Shown: positions 1 through 10,403 of the stretch, one piece after another
Layout: every line of letters starts with the position of its first letter
How positions within the stretch are numbered: position 1 is the stretch's first letter
Source: Flaveria trinervia
Lineage: Eukaryota > Streptophyta > Magnoliopsida > Asterales > Asteraceae
DNA: 64,000 nucleotides
Direction: 5' to 3'
Assembly: GCA_025506515.1 (NCBI GenBank)
Contig: CM046452.1
Span: 97,986,811 to 98,050,810 of the forward strand
The notes under the pieces: generated by a model
Database searches by the model: none
The model's input: only the letters and a program-made list of their open reading frames with translations
Told to the model about the DNA's origin: nothing
Position numbers and translations under genes: made by a program

Positions 1-12
1 AATGCCCCTATC

Positions 13-453
13 TTGACCCTACCCGATGGAAACGATGATTTCACTGTGTATTGTGACGCATCTAAACAAGGCCTTGGTTGTGTTCTTATGCAACGAGGGA
101 AGGTCATAGCTTACGCATCGAGGCAATTGAAGGTTCACGAGGTGAATTACACAACTCATGATCTCGAGCTTGGTGCTGTTGTATTTGCTTTGAAGATTTG
201 GAGGCACTACCTGTATGGTACGCAATGTATAGTCTACACCGATCACAAAAGCCTTCAACACGTTTTCAATCAAAAAGATCTCAATATGAGACAACGTCGT
301 TGGGTGGAGTTGATTAGTGACTATGATTGTGACATTCGTTACCATCCTGGTAAAGCAAACGTTGTGGCCGATGCACTGAGCCGAAAGATTCACAACAAGA
401 TGATCTCATTTCAAGAAATTCGAGATCAACGTCAATGGTTTGACACTGGGTGA
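13..453 (+). pseudogene. Ty3 element A RNase H domain, broken
   Basis: This open frame of 146 codons encodes the retrotransposon RNase H that removes the RNA strand during reverse transcription. Acidic active-site positions are visible in YCDAS, DLELGAVVFAL and YTDHKSLQ, followed by the usual end motif HPGKANVVADALSRK. The frame then runs into unrelated residues and stops at 451-453. About 120 bases without the pol frame separate it from the integrase, so pol is interrupted by indels here. RT lies upstream of the window. Confidence 0.85.
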
Positions 454-575
454 GTTCGATACTGAAATTCGACTAGATGTCAATGAGACCACCGTACTAC
501 TACAAAACCTGAGATAGATAGTGACATCGAGTCTAGCATCCTGGAGGCTCAACAAATGGTTCAACGAGAAGGAGA

Positions 576-1952
576 ATGAAGGATGAGTTGGAGCATAATC
601 TTCTAACCCAATTGGAAACAAAATCCAATGGATTGATGTACTTCGCCAATCGTATTTGGGTTCCAAATCGCGATAACATTCGTACCTTTATTATGAACGA
701 AGCTCATCAAACTCGTTATTCTATTCATCCTGGTTCCGATAAGATGTACATGGACCTACGTGGTCAATATTGGTGGCCTGGAATGAAGAAAGACATAGCG
801 ACTTATGTAGCTAAGTGCCTCACATGTACGAAAGTTAAAGCCGAACATCAACGTCCAAGTGGATTACTTGAGCAACCCGAGATCCCTATGTGGAAATGGG
901 AACACATATCCATGGACTTCATAACAAAGCTACCTCGAACCTCTCGAGGACATGATAGCATATGGGTGATCGTTGACCGATTGACCAAGTCGGCACATTT
1001 TATACCCATACGTGACACTTACAAGACATCAAAGTTAGCTCGTATATACGTTGATGAGATTGTAAGCCGTCATGGGGTACCTCTGCACACCATATCTGAC
1101 CGAGATGCTCGTTTCACTTCACATTTTTGGTCGTCTATGCAAGAACTTTTGGGTACACAATTGGATCTAAGCACGGCTTACCATCCTCAAACTGATGGTC
1201 AAACTGAGCGAACGATCCAAACTTTGGAGGATTTGCTACGTCTCTGTGTTCTTGACTTTGGTGGCGATTGGGATACGCACCTACCGCTTGCGGGATTTTC
1301 GTATAACAATAGTTACCACTCGAGTATCAAGATGGCACCGTTTGAAGCACTTTATGGTCGAAAATGTCGTTCACCGATCTGTTGGACCGACATTGGTGAA
1401 AACTTCATCACTGGTCCTGAACTTATACAAGAGACGACCGATAAGGTTTCTATCATTCGCAAGAACCTTGAAGTGGCGAGAAGTCATCAAAAGAGTTATG
1501 CTGACAAGCGACGTAAACCATTAGAATTCCAAGATGGGGAGATGGTTCTTCTCAAGGTTTCACCGTGGAAAGGTGTGGTTCGCTTTGGAAAGAAGGGCAA
1601 ACTGGCTCCAAGATTTGTAGGACCTTTCAAAATCCTGAAAAGGATTGGGAAAGTGGCTTATAAACTAGAGTTACCTTCCGACCTTAGTGGAATTCATCCT
1701 GTGTTCCATGTCTCAAATTTGAGAAAGTGTTTGGCCGACGAAAGCCTGTATGTTCCGCTGGAAGACATTCGGATTGACGAGTCATTACATTTTGTCGAGA
1801 AACCTGTGGAGATCATGGATCGTATAATGAAGAAGACTAGAACCACAACAACCCCAATCGTCAAGGTTCGTTGGGAAAATAAACGTGGCGCTGAATTTAC
1901 TTGGGAACGTGAGGAGCACATGAAGGAGAGATACCCGTTCTTATTTGTATAG
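576..1952 (+). pseudogene. Ty3 element A integrase and chromodomain-like tail
   Basis: An open frame of 458 codons encodes integrase, which joins element DNA to the host chromosome. The N-terminal zinc-binding HHCC region (ending CLTCTKVKAEH) is followed by a DDE core: D in MDFITKLP, D in SDRDARF, and E in the helix after HPQTDGQ. The C-terminal part has GPFKILKRIGKVAYKLELP, then FHVSNLRKCL and VRWENKRGAEFTWE, the chromodomain-like tail of plant chromoviruses. The segment is intact internally but cut off from RNase H by a broken frame, so it is part of a dead pol. The polypurine tract and LTR follow about 50 bases after the stop. Confidence 0.88.
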
Positions 1953-2000
1953 TTTCTTTTCTTTTAATTTCGGGACGAAATTCTTTTAAGTTGGGGAGAC

Positions 2001-4174
2001 TGTAACATCTCGTATTTTTGTTAAAGTAAAAGTTAATCTTGTTAAAATTCTTGTAAGGACTACTTGTGCCATTATGAAATTTATGGGATTTTCTTATGCT
2101 TGGTATGTCTTTTAAATCCTTAATTTGAAGCTAATAATGTTAAATTAATTAGAATATAATTATGATAATAATAATCATAATAGTATTAGTAATAATAAGA
2201 TTGCTTTTAATAAGGTTACTTATAATTTATGAGGATTATTAAACTTAGCCATGTTTAAAACTCAAACTTAAATTAAGCTTGGGGGTTGTTTTTGTCAATT
2301 TGGAAACTTAATATAGAACTTTTAAGCATGAAATGTTAACTATTAAACTAAAAGGGGCCAAAGTGTAACATTTCAAACTTTCAACCCAAACCCCCGCCCA
2401 TTCCCGTAATTCCGGCCGCGACTCCGGCCAAAGTCCGGCGAGATTAAAGCATATAAAAAAAACGGTTGTTTCGTAGCCGAACTTTATCCGAATCGTTTCG
2501 CATACGTGCTTCGAACTTGAATGCACATAATAATCGAGTTATACATCGGTTACCAAGTCAATTCGATCATATAACCGAAACTCTTTTAACTCATGACCGT
2601 TTTGTCATTAAAACACAATAATAATCGAATTAACTGAGTACAAACAATCTTCTGTCTATCTCCAATCGTTTACACCTTTCAATTTCACCTGAATCAAACA
2701 TAAACAACGAATTTAAGCATCATCCTCATCGCGACCTGCACACTAGTCGAACACTACCCTATTGTGTTCAAAGATCAAAATTGACAGAGGGCTTTGAGTC
2801 CAGACCATCACACGAAGCTATCTGCTCCTTTGATTTGAATATCATTGAAGATTACTTGAACTTTTTGCACTCACGGTCGCGACTTGTTCTTCGGTTGATA
2901 CTTCGTTCTGTTCATCATCGATACATCTTAGAATCGGGTAATTAAATACATGTACATGCTCGATTTTACATGGGGAACAAAAGCCCCATGATCTTTACCA
3001 TTAACAACATCGATTTAACGCTTAATTTGATTCAAATTCGAACTAGGGTTCTAGGGATTTGGGGATTTTGTTTATATGGGTTTTAATGTTTTAAAACCAA
3101 GATCTACCGCGGCTGGATGCCTTGGTTCACTGGTTAAACGCTCTCATCTCCACTTAGAGGTCCCGGTTCGAACCCGGGCACCCTCAAACATTTTTTTAAG
3201 GCTTTTCAGCCCTTAAATAAATTATAGAAAATTTTCAATAAATATAAAAAGGGTTTTTGTAAACTTTAAATATTTTTCAAAGACATCAAATTATTTTCTA
3301 TAATTTTTCTAAATTTAATTAATTAATATTTTCTATAATCTTGTAATTACATATGTTTAGGTGCCTTGTGACGTTCATCTTGGAACGACGTTTACTATTC
3401 TTAAATAATCTCCATTATATACATATTATCACGTGAGTTTTCTTGCCCCTTTTTCATATTTTTACACTAACTTGGGGTGAAACATGATAGCGTATACATG
3501 ATACACTTATACACATTTGAAACTTGTAAATCACGTGCAATTCAACTTATTATTTTGTCATGGTTATTTGTTTATTGTAAGTGTTTATATGAGATACATA
3601 GTTTGTTTACAATCATTAACTATTGCTAGTCTGGCGACGTCTTAGATCTTTGGGCCTGACAAGCCTATTTGGTGCTAAAGTCGATGTATTGCCGACTCCT
3701 AGGAGCCGTATGCTTGTGCACTAGGGAACCAAATACACTTAGCCAATCTTTTATACTTGTAATCAAGTCGAGGTTTGGTTGTAACGATATGTGTTCTATA
3801 ACCTTACTAGCTTATAACCTATGACATGAATTGCTACTTGTAACTTTCTTTTTCATATTATGTATGAAAACCTTGGAAACTCACCAACTATTTTTAGTTG
3901 ACTCTTATTTTTATCATGTTTCAGGTCAACCTCAAGCTTAAAGTGATCTTTTTGAAGCATGCTATAATCTAGGATTTGGACCTAGTAAATGAAATAAAAA
4001 GTTTACTTTATGTTTTGTTGCATTTGAACTTATTACTTGTTTGGGAATTATGATTGTATTTTTATTTCAAGACTTATGATAATAATATTTACAATTTAAT
4101 ATAGCGTTATGTGGCTGTGAACAATCTTAACCCTCACATCTCGACGTTTCCGCCGTCAAGGTTGGGGTGTGACA
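2001..4174 (+). repeat. 3' LTR of Ty3 element A (2,174 bp)
   Basis: The LTR starts TGTAACATCT directly after a purine-rich tract (ttggggagac) and ends GGGGTGTGACA, giving TG...CA ends. A related LTR in the opposite orientation lies at 55303-58131; the two share the block around 3640-3790 (ctggcgacgtct, gggcctgacaagcc, gccgactcctagg) and the tRNA-like module at 3108-3197. No host gene is seen in it. Confidence 0.85.
3108..3197 (+). promoter_or_regulatory. tRNA-like Pol III promoter module in LTR
   Basis: The exact tRNA box B sequence GGTTCGAACCC lies at 3165-3175, flanked by a T-arm-like stem (cccgg...ccggg). A box A-like stretch (tggttcactggttaaacgc) lies about 30 bases upstream, and a run of seven T at 3191-3197 could end Pol III transcription. 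No tRNA acceptor stem can be folded, so it is not a tRNA gene. The same arrangement occurs in the opposite-oriented LTR at 56797-56895. Confidence 0.6.
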
Positions 4175-5060
4175 AAGCATGTATTAGATAAGTACCCACC
4201 AAACAGTAGCCTGTTAATTCCAAGTATGTAAATTGTATGTATGTTGTACAACATGAAAATGAGTGAGCATACTTTTCCCCCATGTTTGTAAATGTTTGTA
4301 AAGTAGTATAAGCATAAAAAGGGGCCATGAAACTCACATGTTAAGTGGTAAGTATGAATGATCAAGATTCGCAACAGTTGTATGCAATGAACAGTCAAAC
4401 ACCTATTGACAGTTATTGTTAAGCATAAATGATATGTGTAAAGCGTATAATAATGTTTGGTCGGTTCGGGTTGTATCGGTTCGGTCGTGGGTAGCACACA
4501 CACAAGCGGACACACGTATCAGATCTTATGTAGATCCAAGTACTAAGAGTAGTCGTCATTGCTAATGACATCCGTATAAAGATCCATTATTATAAAAGAT
4601 AGTACTTGTTAGATATTTGTAGTCCCAAATGGGTTGTTGATAATCGTGAAATGTTAGGTTGATTTCAATTGAAATAGTATGTGCATGTTGATAGCGTTGA
4701 CTTTAATCTTTGTGGTCAAGCAATGACACTTTTACTGATGTTACCTTATCATCATCAGACGTTCAAGAAGGGAATGCACACACACAGCATCATCAGTCAC
4801 ACAACAGGACCAGACGCTCGATTTAACACTCCATTCGTAGGAATCAACCTTCAATCGTACAAATCAGCTTCATTGGCACGATTGGACCTTCATTCGTATG
4901 ACTGGCACTCAGTCGTACCACACAACACCCAATCACACGACTTAACCTCCATACGTACGAATCAACCTTCATTCGTACGAATCAACTTCATTCGTACGAC
5001 TGAACCTTCATTCGTACGATTGGCCTTCAGTCGTGCGATACACGCACAGTCGCATGCATT

Positions 5061-5210
5061 CATTCATCCGCATTGACTCCATCGTACACACATTCATCCG
5101 CATTGACTCAATCGCACACACACTCTTCCGCATTGACTCAATCGCACACACACTCATCCGCATTGACTCAATTGCACACACATTCATCCGCATTGACTCA
5201 ATTGCACACA
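5061..5210. repeat. 30-bp tandem repeat, 5 units (left LTR of B)
   Basis: Five head-to-tail 30-base units of the type cattcatccgcattgactc plus aatcgcacaca, with few differences between units. The matching array in the other LTR copy is at 9334-9483 and also has five units. Confidence 0.9.
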
Positions 5211-5742
5211 CATTAATTCGATCGCACAACTCAGTCGCATGAAATCCCTAGTCGCACGATTCAGTCGCTCGAATGACACAGTCGCATGACTCATTCGCAC
5301 GACTCACCCAGTCGCACGGCTCAGTAGCATGACAGACCCGGTCACCTGAACTGCAGGTTCGTGACTACTGAAGTGCAGAGCAGCCTTCGGCTGCCCCAAG
5401 CACAGGTTTTACACAACCAGGACTTCCAGAATCACACAACAAACACACAAGAACAAGAAGCACATGCAGAAAGTCATCACACGCACCCACACGACCTCTT
5501 GTGTTCTAGTTGAACCGAACACCCGAAACCCTAGAAATGGATAGCAGTAAAACAAGCAAGAAATGGACAACCAAGGTCGTCTACCTGCAAGGATGGAGTA
5601 GACTAGGTTGTAGACGAAGCCTAGATGAAGAAAACGAGACCAAATGGAGGGATTTTGGTGCAAAAATGAAGAAGATAGGTGCAGAAGAAGAAGAAGGTGA
5701 AGAAGAAATGGAGAAGATGGAGAAAAATGGCTGGGAATGAGG

Positions 5743-5750
5743 TTTTTATA
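5743..5750 (-). promoter_or_regulatory. TATA box of element B left LTR
   Basis: TATAAAAA on the minus strand, preserved in the other LTR copy at 10016-10023. It would place transcript starts near 5715, so the cattcgtacgactg repeats and the 30-bp array lie in the transcribed R/U5 part. Confidence 0.55.
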
Positions 5751-6161
5751 CCCATCCCAAGTTTGCAAAATGTCAATTTTAGTCCCTGCACTTAGCCCCC
5801 GAGTTCCCAAAGTTTGTTTCGGTTGAAAACGACTTTAAAATGTTTGTTATATTAATGTTAAAAGCGTGTTTTATGGTAATTGATAACTTAAAATGCTTTT
5901 ATTAATGACAATGGTTATAATTTAAAAATGATATATTTGGTGATAATGGTGATGAAATTTATAAATGGTTTAGGCTTAGCACACGTTCACGGAGGAAGTA
6001 CAGGCACAAGGGTAATAAAGCAAATATGATTCCTTAAAACAGGAGTTCATGAAGAAGAGGAAGAATAATTAAAATAATTCTATGATTAATTATGTTGTTT
6101 GACGGACCTTAAGGTGACGGATGTCACAGTATCCCCAGTTGAGAGAATTTCGTCCCGAAAT

Positions 6162-7400
6162 TCAGCTGGAGTTAGATCCAAGAGTGTCATCCACTAATAG
6201 GTGTGGATATTTAAGATTCATCTCATCTTCCCGTTCCCATGTAAACTCTGTCCCTCGCTTTGAATTCCACCTTACGCGAACAATTGGTATTCTACTGCGC
6301 TTCAACTGTTTGACCTTACGATCCATGATCTCAATGGGTTCCTCAATAAAATGAAGCTTTTCGTCGATTTTGATATCCTCAATTGGTACGTGAAGTGATT
6401 CATCAGCCAAACACTTCTTGAGGTTCGACACATGGAAAGTATCATGCACACCGTTGAGTTCTTGTGGTAACCTTAATCGGTAAGCCACTGGACCAATTCT
6501 TTCTGTAATCTCGAATGGTCCAATGTATCTTGAGGCTAACTTCTCTTTCTTTCCAACCGAACAGTTCCTTTTCAAGGAGAGACTTTGAGTAACACTTGAT
6601 CCCCAACGTTGAATTCTAGAGGCTTCCGACGATTGTCGGCATAGCTCTTCTGGCGATCTCTAGCGGCTTTTAGTCTATCTTTGATTTGGAAGATCTTGTT
6701 GGTTGTTTCCTGAATGATCTCTGGGCCTATTAACTGACTTTCACCAATCTCAGCCCAACAAATGGGTGATCTACATTTCCTTCCATACAACGCTTCGAAC
6801 GGAGCACAACCAATGCTGGTATGGTAGTTGTTATTGTAAGAGAACTCAATCAATGGTAAATGAGTGTCCCAACTACCACCAAAGTCGATTACACACGCTC
6901 TCAGCATGTCTTCTAGCGTTTGTATGGTTCGTTCGCTTTAACCATCTGTTTGAGGGTGATAAGCGGTACTCATGTCTAATCGAGTGCCCATCGCTTTCTG
7001 TAGTGTCTGCCAAAATCGTGAAGTGAATCGGCCGTCACGGTCGGATATGATTGACACCGGCACTCCGTGTCTTGTCACGACCTCTTTTATGTACAATCTC
7101 GCCAACTTGTTCATTTTGTAGTCTTCTCGGATTGGCAAGAAATGTGTTGATTTCGTCATTCGATCCACTACGACCCATATCTAGTCATGCTCGTTGCTCG
7201 CTCGAGGGAGTTTGGTAATGAAATCCATGGCTATGTTCTCCCATTTCCATTCGGGAATCTCAGGTTGCTGTAACAGTCCCGATGGTTTCTGATGTTCAGC
7301 TTTAACTTTCGAGCATGTCAAGCATCTGCTGACGTACGTGGCAATGTCTTTCTTTATGCCTGGCCACCAGTACAGATCTTTGAGATCGTAGTACATCTTG
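6162..7400 (-). pseudogene. Ty3 element B integrase and chromodomain-like tail, broken
   Basis: Four pieces read leftwards on the minus strand: 7396-7181 (zinc-finger end CLTCSKVKAEH, then MDFITKLP with the first catalytic Asp), 7168-6938 (second Asp in SDRDGRF, then HPQTDG), 6907-6572 (end of the core, ALYGRKCRSPICW) and 6575-6162 (GPFEITERIGPVAYRLRLP, FHVSNLKKCL, VRWNSKRGTEFTWE). Stops near 7181 and 6938 and a frame change near 6572 divide them. The order and motifs match integrase with a chromodomain-like tail. The polypurine tract and 3' LTR follow immediately. Confidence 0.87.
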
Positions 7401-7480
7401 TCTGGGCCAGGATGAATAGAATATCACGTATTGTGTGCTTCATCCATGACCAAGGTACGTACACCTCCCCATTTGGGTAC

Positions 7481-9212
7481 CTATATACAGTCCATGAAGT
7501 ACTGCACACCATCGTCCTTGCACATCAGTTGTTTATCCAACCCTCGGAGTTTTTCTCCCGCAAGGTTTTCTTCTTTCAATGCCTCACTCTGTGCAATTTG
7601 GATCTGAGCTTTCAAATACGTTTGAATGGTCGATCCCAAAGCTCGAGCACGTAGTGGTTTCACGCGTTCTTTGCGGCTTAGAGCATCAGCCACCACGTTA
7701 GCTTTCCCCGGATGATACCGGATTTCACAATCGTAGTCACTAAGAAGCTCTACCCAGCGTCGCTGTTGCATGTTGAGTTCCTTCTGATCCAGAATATGTT
7801 GAAGGCTTTTATGATCTGTGTAGATGATGCATTTGGTTCCATACAGGTAATGTCTCCATATCTTGAGTGCAAATACTACAGCGCCCAACTCTAGATCATG
7901 AGTTGCGTAGTTCCTTTCGTGCACCTTAAGTTGTCGTGAAGCATAGGCAATCACCTTATCTTTCTGCATTAGTACACATCCCAACCCTTGATGCGAAGTA
8001 TCACAGTATACCACAAAATCATCAGTTCCGTCTGGGAGGGACAATATTGGTGCATTACACGGCTTATCTTTTAATGTTTGGAACCCTTGTTCTTGTGCAT
8101 GTCCCCAATCAAATTTCTTGTCTTTCTGGGTCAGCAGTGTTAACGGCTGAGCGATCTTTGAAAAGTTCGCGATGAAACGAAGATAGTATCCGGCCAATCC
8201 TAAGAATTGTCGTATCTTTGAAGGTGTCTGGAGCGCATCCCATTTCTTCACCGCTTCGATCTTGCCAGGATCTACATGAATCCCGTCCTTGTTAACCACA
8301 TGACCCAAAAACCTCTCGCAGCCAGAATTCACACTTCAAGAACTTGAAGAAAAGTTTCTTTTCCCTTAACAGTTCCAGTATTGCCCAAAGGTGTTCCTCA
8401 TGGTCCTCTTTCGATCAAGAGTAGATAAGTATGTCGTCTATGAATACGATCACAAACTTATCCAAGTAAGGTTTACACACCCGATTCATTATGTCCATAA
8501 ACACAGCTGGTGCGTTAGTCAATCCGAATGGCATGACCAAGAACTCATAGTGCCCATAACGAGTTCTAAACGCTGTTTTCGGCACGTCCTCCTCGAAAAC
8601 CCTTAGTTGATGATATCCGGATCGAAGGTCGATCTTGGAAAAATAAGAAGCTCCTTGTAACTGATCAAACAAGTCGTCGATCCTGGGGAGAGGATACCGA
8701 TTCTTCACAGTTAATTTGTTCAACTCACGGTAGTCGATGCACATACGGAACGACCCATCCTTCTTCTTGACAAATAACACCGGTGCTCCCCAAGCCGAGT
8801 GACTCGGCCGAATAAAACCCTTCTCCAGTAGTTCCTGTAAATGGCTAGATAACTCTTGCATTTCAGATGGTGCCAGCCGATACGGTGTCTTTGCTACCGG
8901 TGTAGCTCCAGGAACCAACTCAATACGAAATTCCACCTGTCGTGGAGGAGGCAAACTAGACAAATCATCAGGAAATACATCTGGGTAATCCCGCATTACA
9001 GGGGTATCTACCAATTTCTGCTCCTCTTCTTTCTTTTCCACCACATGAGCCAGAAAGGCGTAGCACTATTTTCGTAAACTCCGACGTGCTTTCATGCAGG
9101 AAATAAGCTTTAAGTTTCTTCCCGGTCGTTCTCCTTGAATTCTGAGTACTCATCCGTCTAACATAGGGATCCGTACCACTCTGTCCTGACTGACAATCTC
9201 GGCTCCGTGTTT
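7481..9212 (-). pseudogene. Ty3 element B protease end, RT and RNase H, broken
   Basis: Reading leftwards, 9212-9060 carries only the last part of the retropepsin domain and the linker to RT, with in-frame stops. 9044-8415 is RT: VKKKDGSFRMCIDYRELN, the MPFGLTNAPAVF block and the FIDD catalytic motif near its end. A stop follows FIDDILIYS, and a short frameshifted stretch at 8333-8414 leads to 8332-7481, the RT connection and RNase H (YCDTS, DLELGAVVFAL, YTDHKSLQ, ADALSRK). Gag and most of protease are absent because LTR sequence begins at about 9213. Confidence 0.87.
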
Positions 9213-9333
9213 CGACAACCTTCATTCACACGAATCAACCTTCATTCGTACGAATCAGCTTCATTCGTACGACTGAACCTTCAATCGTACGATTGACCTT
9301 CAGTCATGCGATACACGCACAGTCGCATGCATT

Positions 9334-9483
9334 CATTCATCCGCATTGACTCAATCGCACACACATTCATCCGCATTGACTCAATCGCACACACACTCAT
9401 CCACATTGACTCAATAGCACACACACTCATCCGCATTGACTCAATCGCACACGCATTCATCCGCATTGACTCAATCACACACA
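9334..9483. repeat. 30-bp tandem repeat, 5 units (right LTR of B)
   Basis: Same 30-base unit and the same unit number as at 5061-5210, so the array predates insertion of this copy. Confidence 0.9.
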
Positions 9484-10015
9484 CATTCATTCGATCGCAC
9501 AACTCAGTCGCATGACATTCCTAGTCGCACGATTTAGTCTCCCGAATAACACAGTCGCATGACTCGGTCGCACAAGTCACCCAGTCGCACGGCTTAGTCG
9601 CATGACAGACCTAGTCGCCTGAACTGCAGGTTCGCGACTGCTGAAGTGCAGAGCAGCCTTCGGCTGCCCCAAGCACGGGTTTTACACAACCAGGACTTCC
9701 AGAATCACACAACAAACACACAAGAACAAGAAGCACACGCAGAAAGTCATGACACGCACCCACACGACCTCTTGTGTTCGAGTTGAACCGAACACCCGAA
9801 ACCCTAGAAATGGACAGCAGTAAAACGAGCAAGAAATGGACAACCAAGGCCGTCTACCTGCAAGGATGGAGTAGACTAGGTTGTAGACGAAGCCTAGACA
9901 AAGAAAACGAGACCAAATGGAGGGATTTTGGTGCAAAAATGAAGAAGATAGGTGCATAAGAAGAAGAAGGTGAAGAAGAAATGGAGAAGATGGAGAAAAA
10001 TGGCTGGGAATGGGG

Positions 10016-10023
10016 TTTTTATA
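10016..10023 (-). promoter_or_regulatory. TATA box of element B right LTR
   Basis: TATAAAAA on the minus strand at the position equivalent to 5743-5750 in the other LTR copy. Confidence 0.5.
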
Positions 10024-10403
10024 TCCATCCCAGGTTTGCAAAATGTCAATTTTAGTCCCTGCACTTAGCCCCCGAGTTTCCAAAGTTCTTTTCGGTTGAA
10101 AACGACTTTAAAATGTTCGTTATATTAATGTTAAAAGCGTGTTTTATGGTAATTGATAACTTAAAATGGTTTTATTAATGAAAATGGTTATAATTAAAAA
10201 AAATGATATATTTGGTGATAATGGTGATGAAATTTATAAATGGTTTAGGCTTAGCACATGTTCCCGGAGGAAGTACAGGCACAAGGGTAATAAAGCAAAC
10301 ATGATTCCTTAAAACAGGAGTTCATGAAGAAGAGGAAGAATAATTAAAATAATTCTATGGTTAATTATGTTGTTCGACGGACCTTAAGGTGACGGATGTC
10401 ACA

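Larger units (their letters stand above)
1..4174 (+). mobile_element. Ty3/gypsy chromovirus A, 3' part
   Basis: This is the right-hand part of a plus-strand Ty3 LTR retrotransposon; its gag, protease, RT and 5' LTR lie outside the window. The order seen is RNase H, integrase, chromodomain-like tail, a polypurine tract just before 2001, then the 3' LTR. That order is the Ty3 order (integrase after RNase H). The long LTR and the tail with FHVSNLRKC suggest the Tekay/Del lineage, which is an inference. The right end abuts element B directly, so A may have inserted into B's LTR. Confidence 0.9.
4175..6128 (-). repeat. 3' LTR of Ty3 element B
   Basis: On the minus strand the LTR begins TGTGACATCC at 6128, right after the polypurine tract (rc of gtatccccagttgag at 6129-6143). 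The segment 4938-6128 aligns with 9213-10403. The far end is not certain: similarity to the other copy stops at about 4938 because that copy is truncated, and the left boundary at 4175 is only where element A ends. It holds the TATA box at 5743-5750, the 30-bp tandem array and a belt of cattcgtacgactg-like repeats at about 4830-5040. Confidence 0.75.
4175..10403 (-). mobile_element. Ty3/gypsy chromovirus B, internally deleted
   Basis: This is a minus-strand Ty3 element: LTR (right), end of protease, RT, RNase H, integrase, chromodomain-like tail, polypurine tract, LTR (left). Gag, the primer site, most of protease and the inner part of the right LTR are missing; protease sequence joins LTR sequence near 9213. 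Several in-frame stops and frameshifts break pol. The two LTR copies differ at about 16 positions over some 430 aligned bases counted by eye (5401-5820 against 9672-10092), mostly transitions. The left end is uncertain because element A abuts it. Confidence 0.88.
9213..10403 (-). repeat. 5' LTR of Ty3 element B, truncated
   Basis: This matches 4938-6128 nearly base for base. Its outer end is ggatgtcaca at 10394-10403, the complement of TGTGACATCC. The inner (left) end is cut: protease coding sequence joins LTR sequence in the short shared stretch cgac/aacctt near 9213, so the rest of U5 and the primer binding site are lost. The five bases beyond the outer end are ctcca; no partner duplication is visible because the other end of the element is unclear. 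Confidence 0.82.

Noticed and set aside
3108..3197. A genuine tRNA gene in the LTR
   Set aside because: Box B and a T-run are present but no acceptor stem or complete cloverleaf can be drawn; the same holds at 56797-56895.
5061..5210. CRISPR-like array
   Set aside because: The units are contiguous with no unique spacers, and the genome is a plant.
5008..5242. Frames encoding IRIDSIAHT or MSVCAIES repeats (also 9281-9515)
   Set aside because: These are translations of the 30-bp tandem array, open only because the unit length is a multiple of three.
5409..5810. 133-codon minus-strand frame, with a 133-codon counterpart at 9682-10083
   Set aside because: Both lie in the LTRs, start upstream of the TATA box and differ only as the LTR copies differ. 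Hydrophobic low-complexity with no domain; shared frame follows from shared ancestry.
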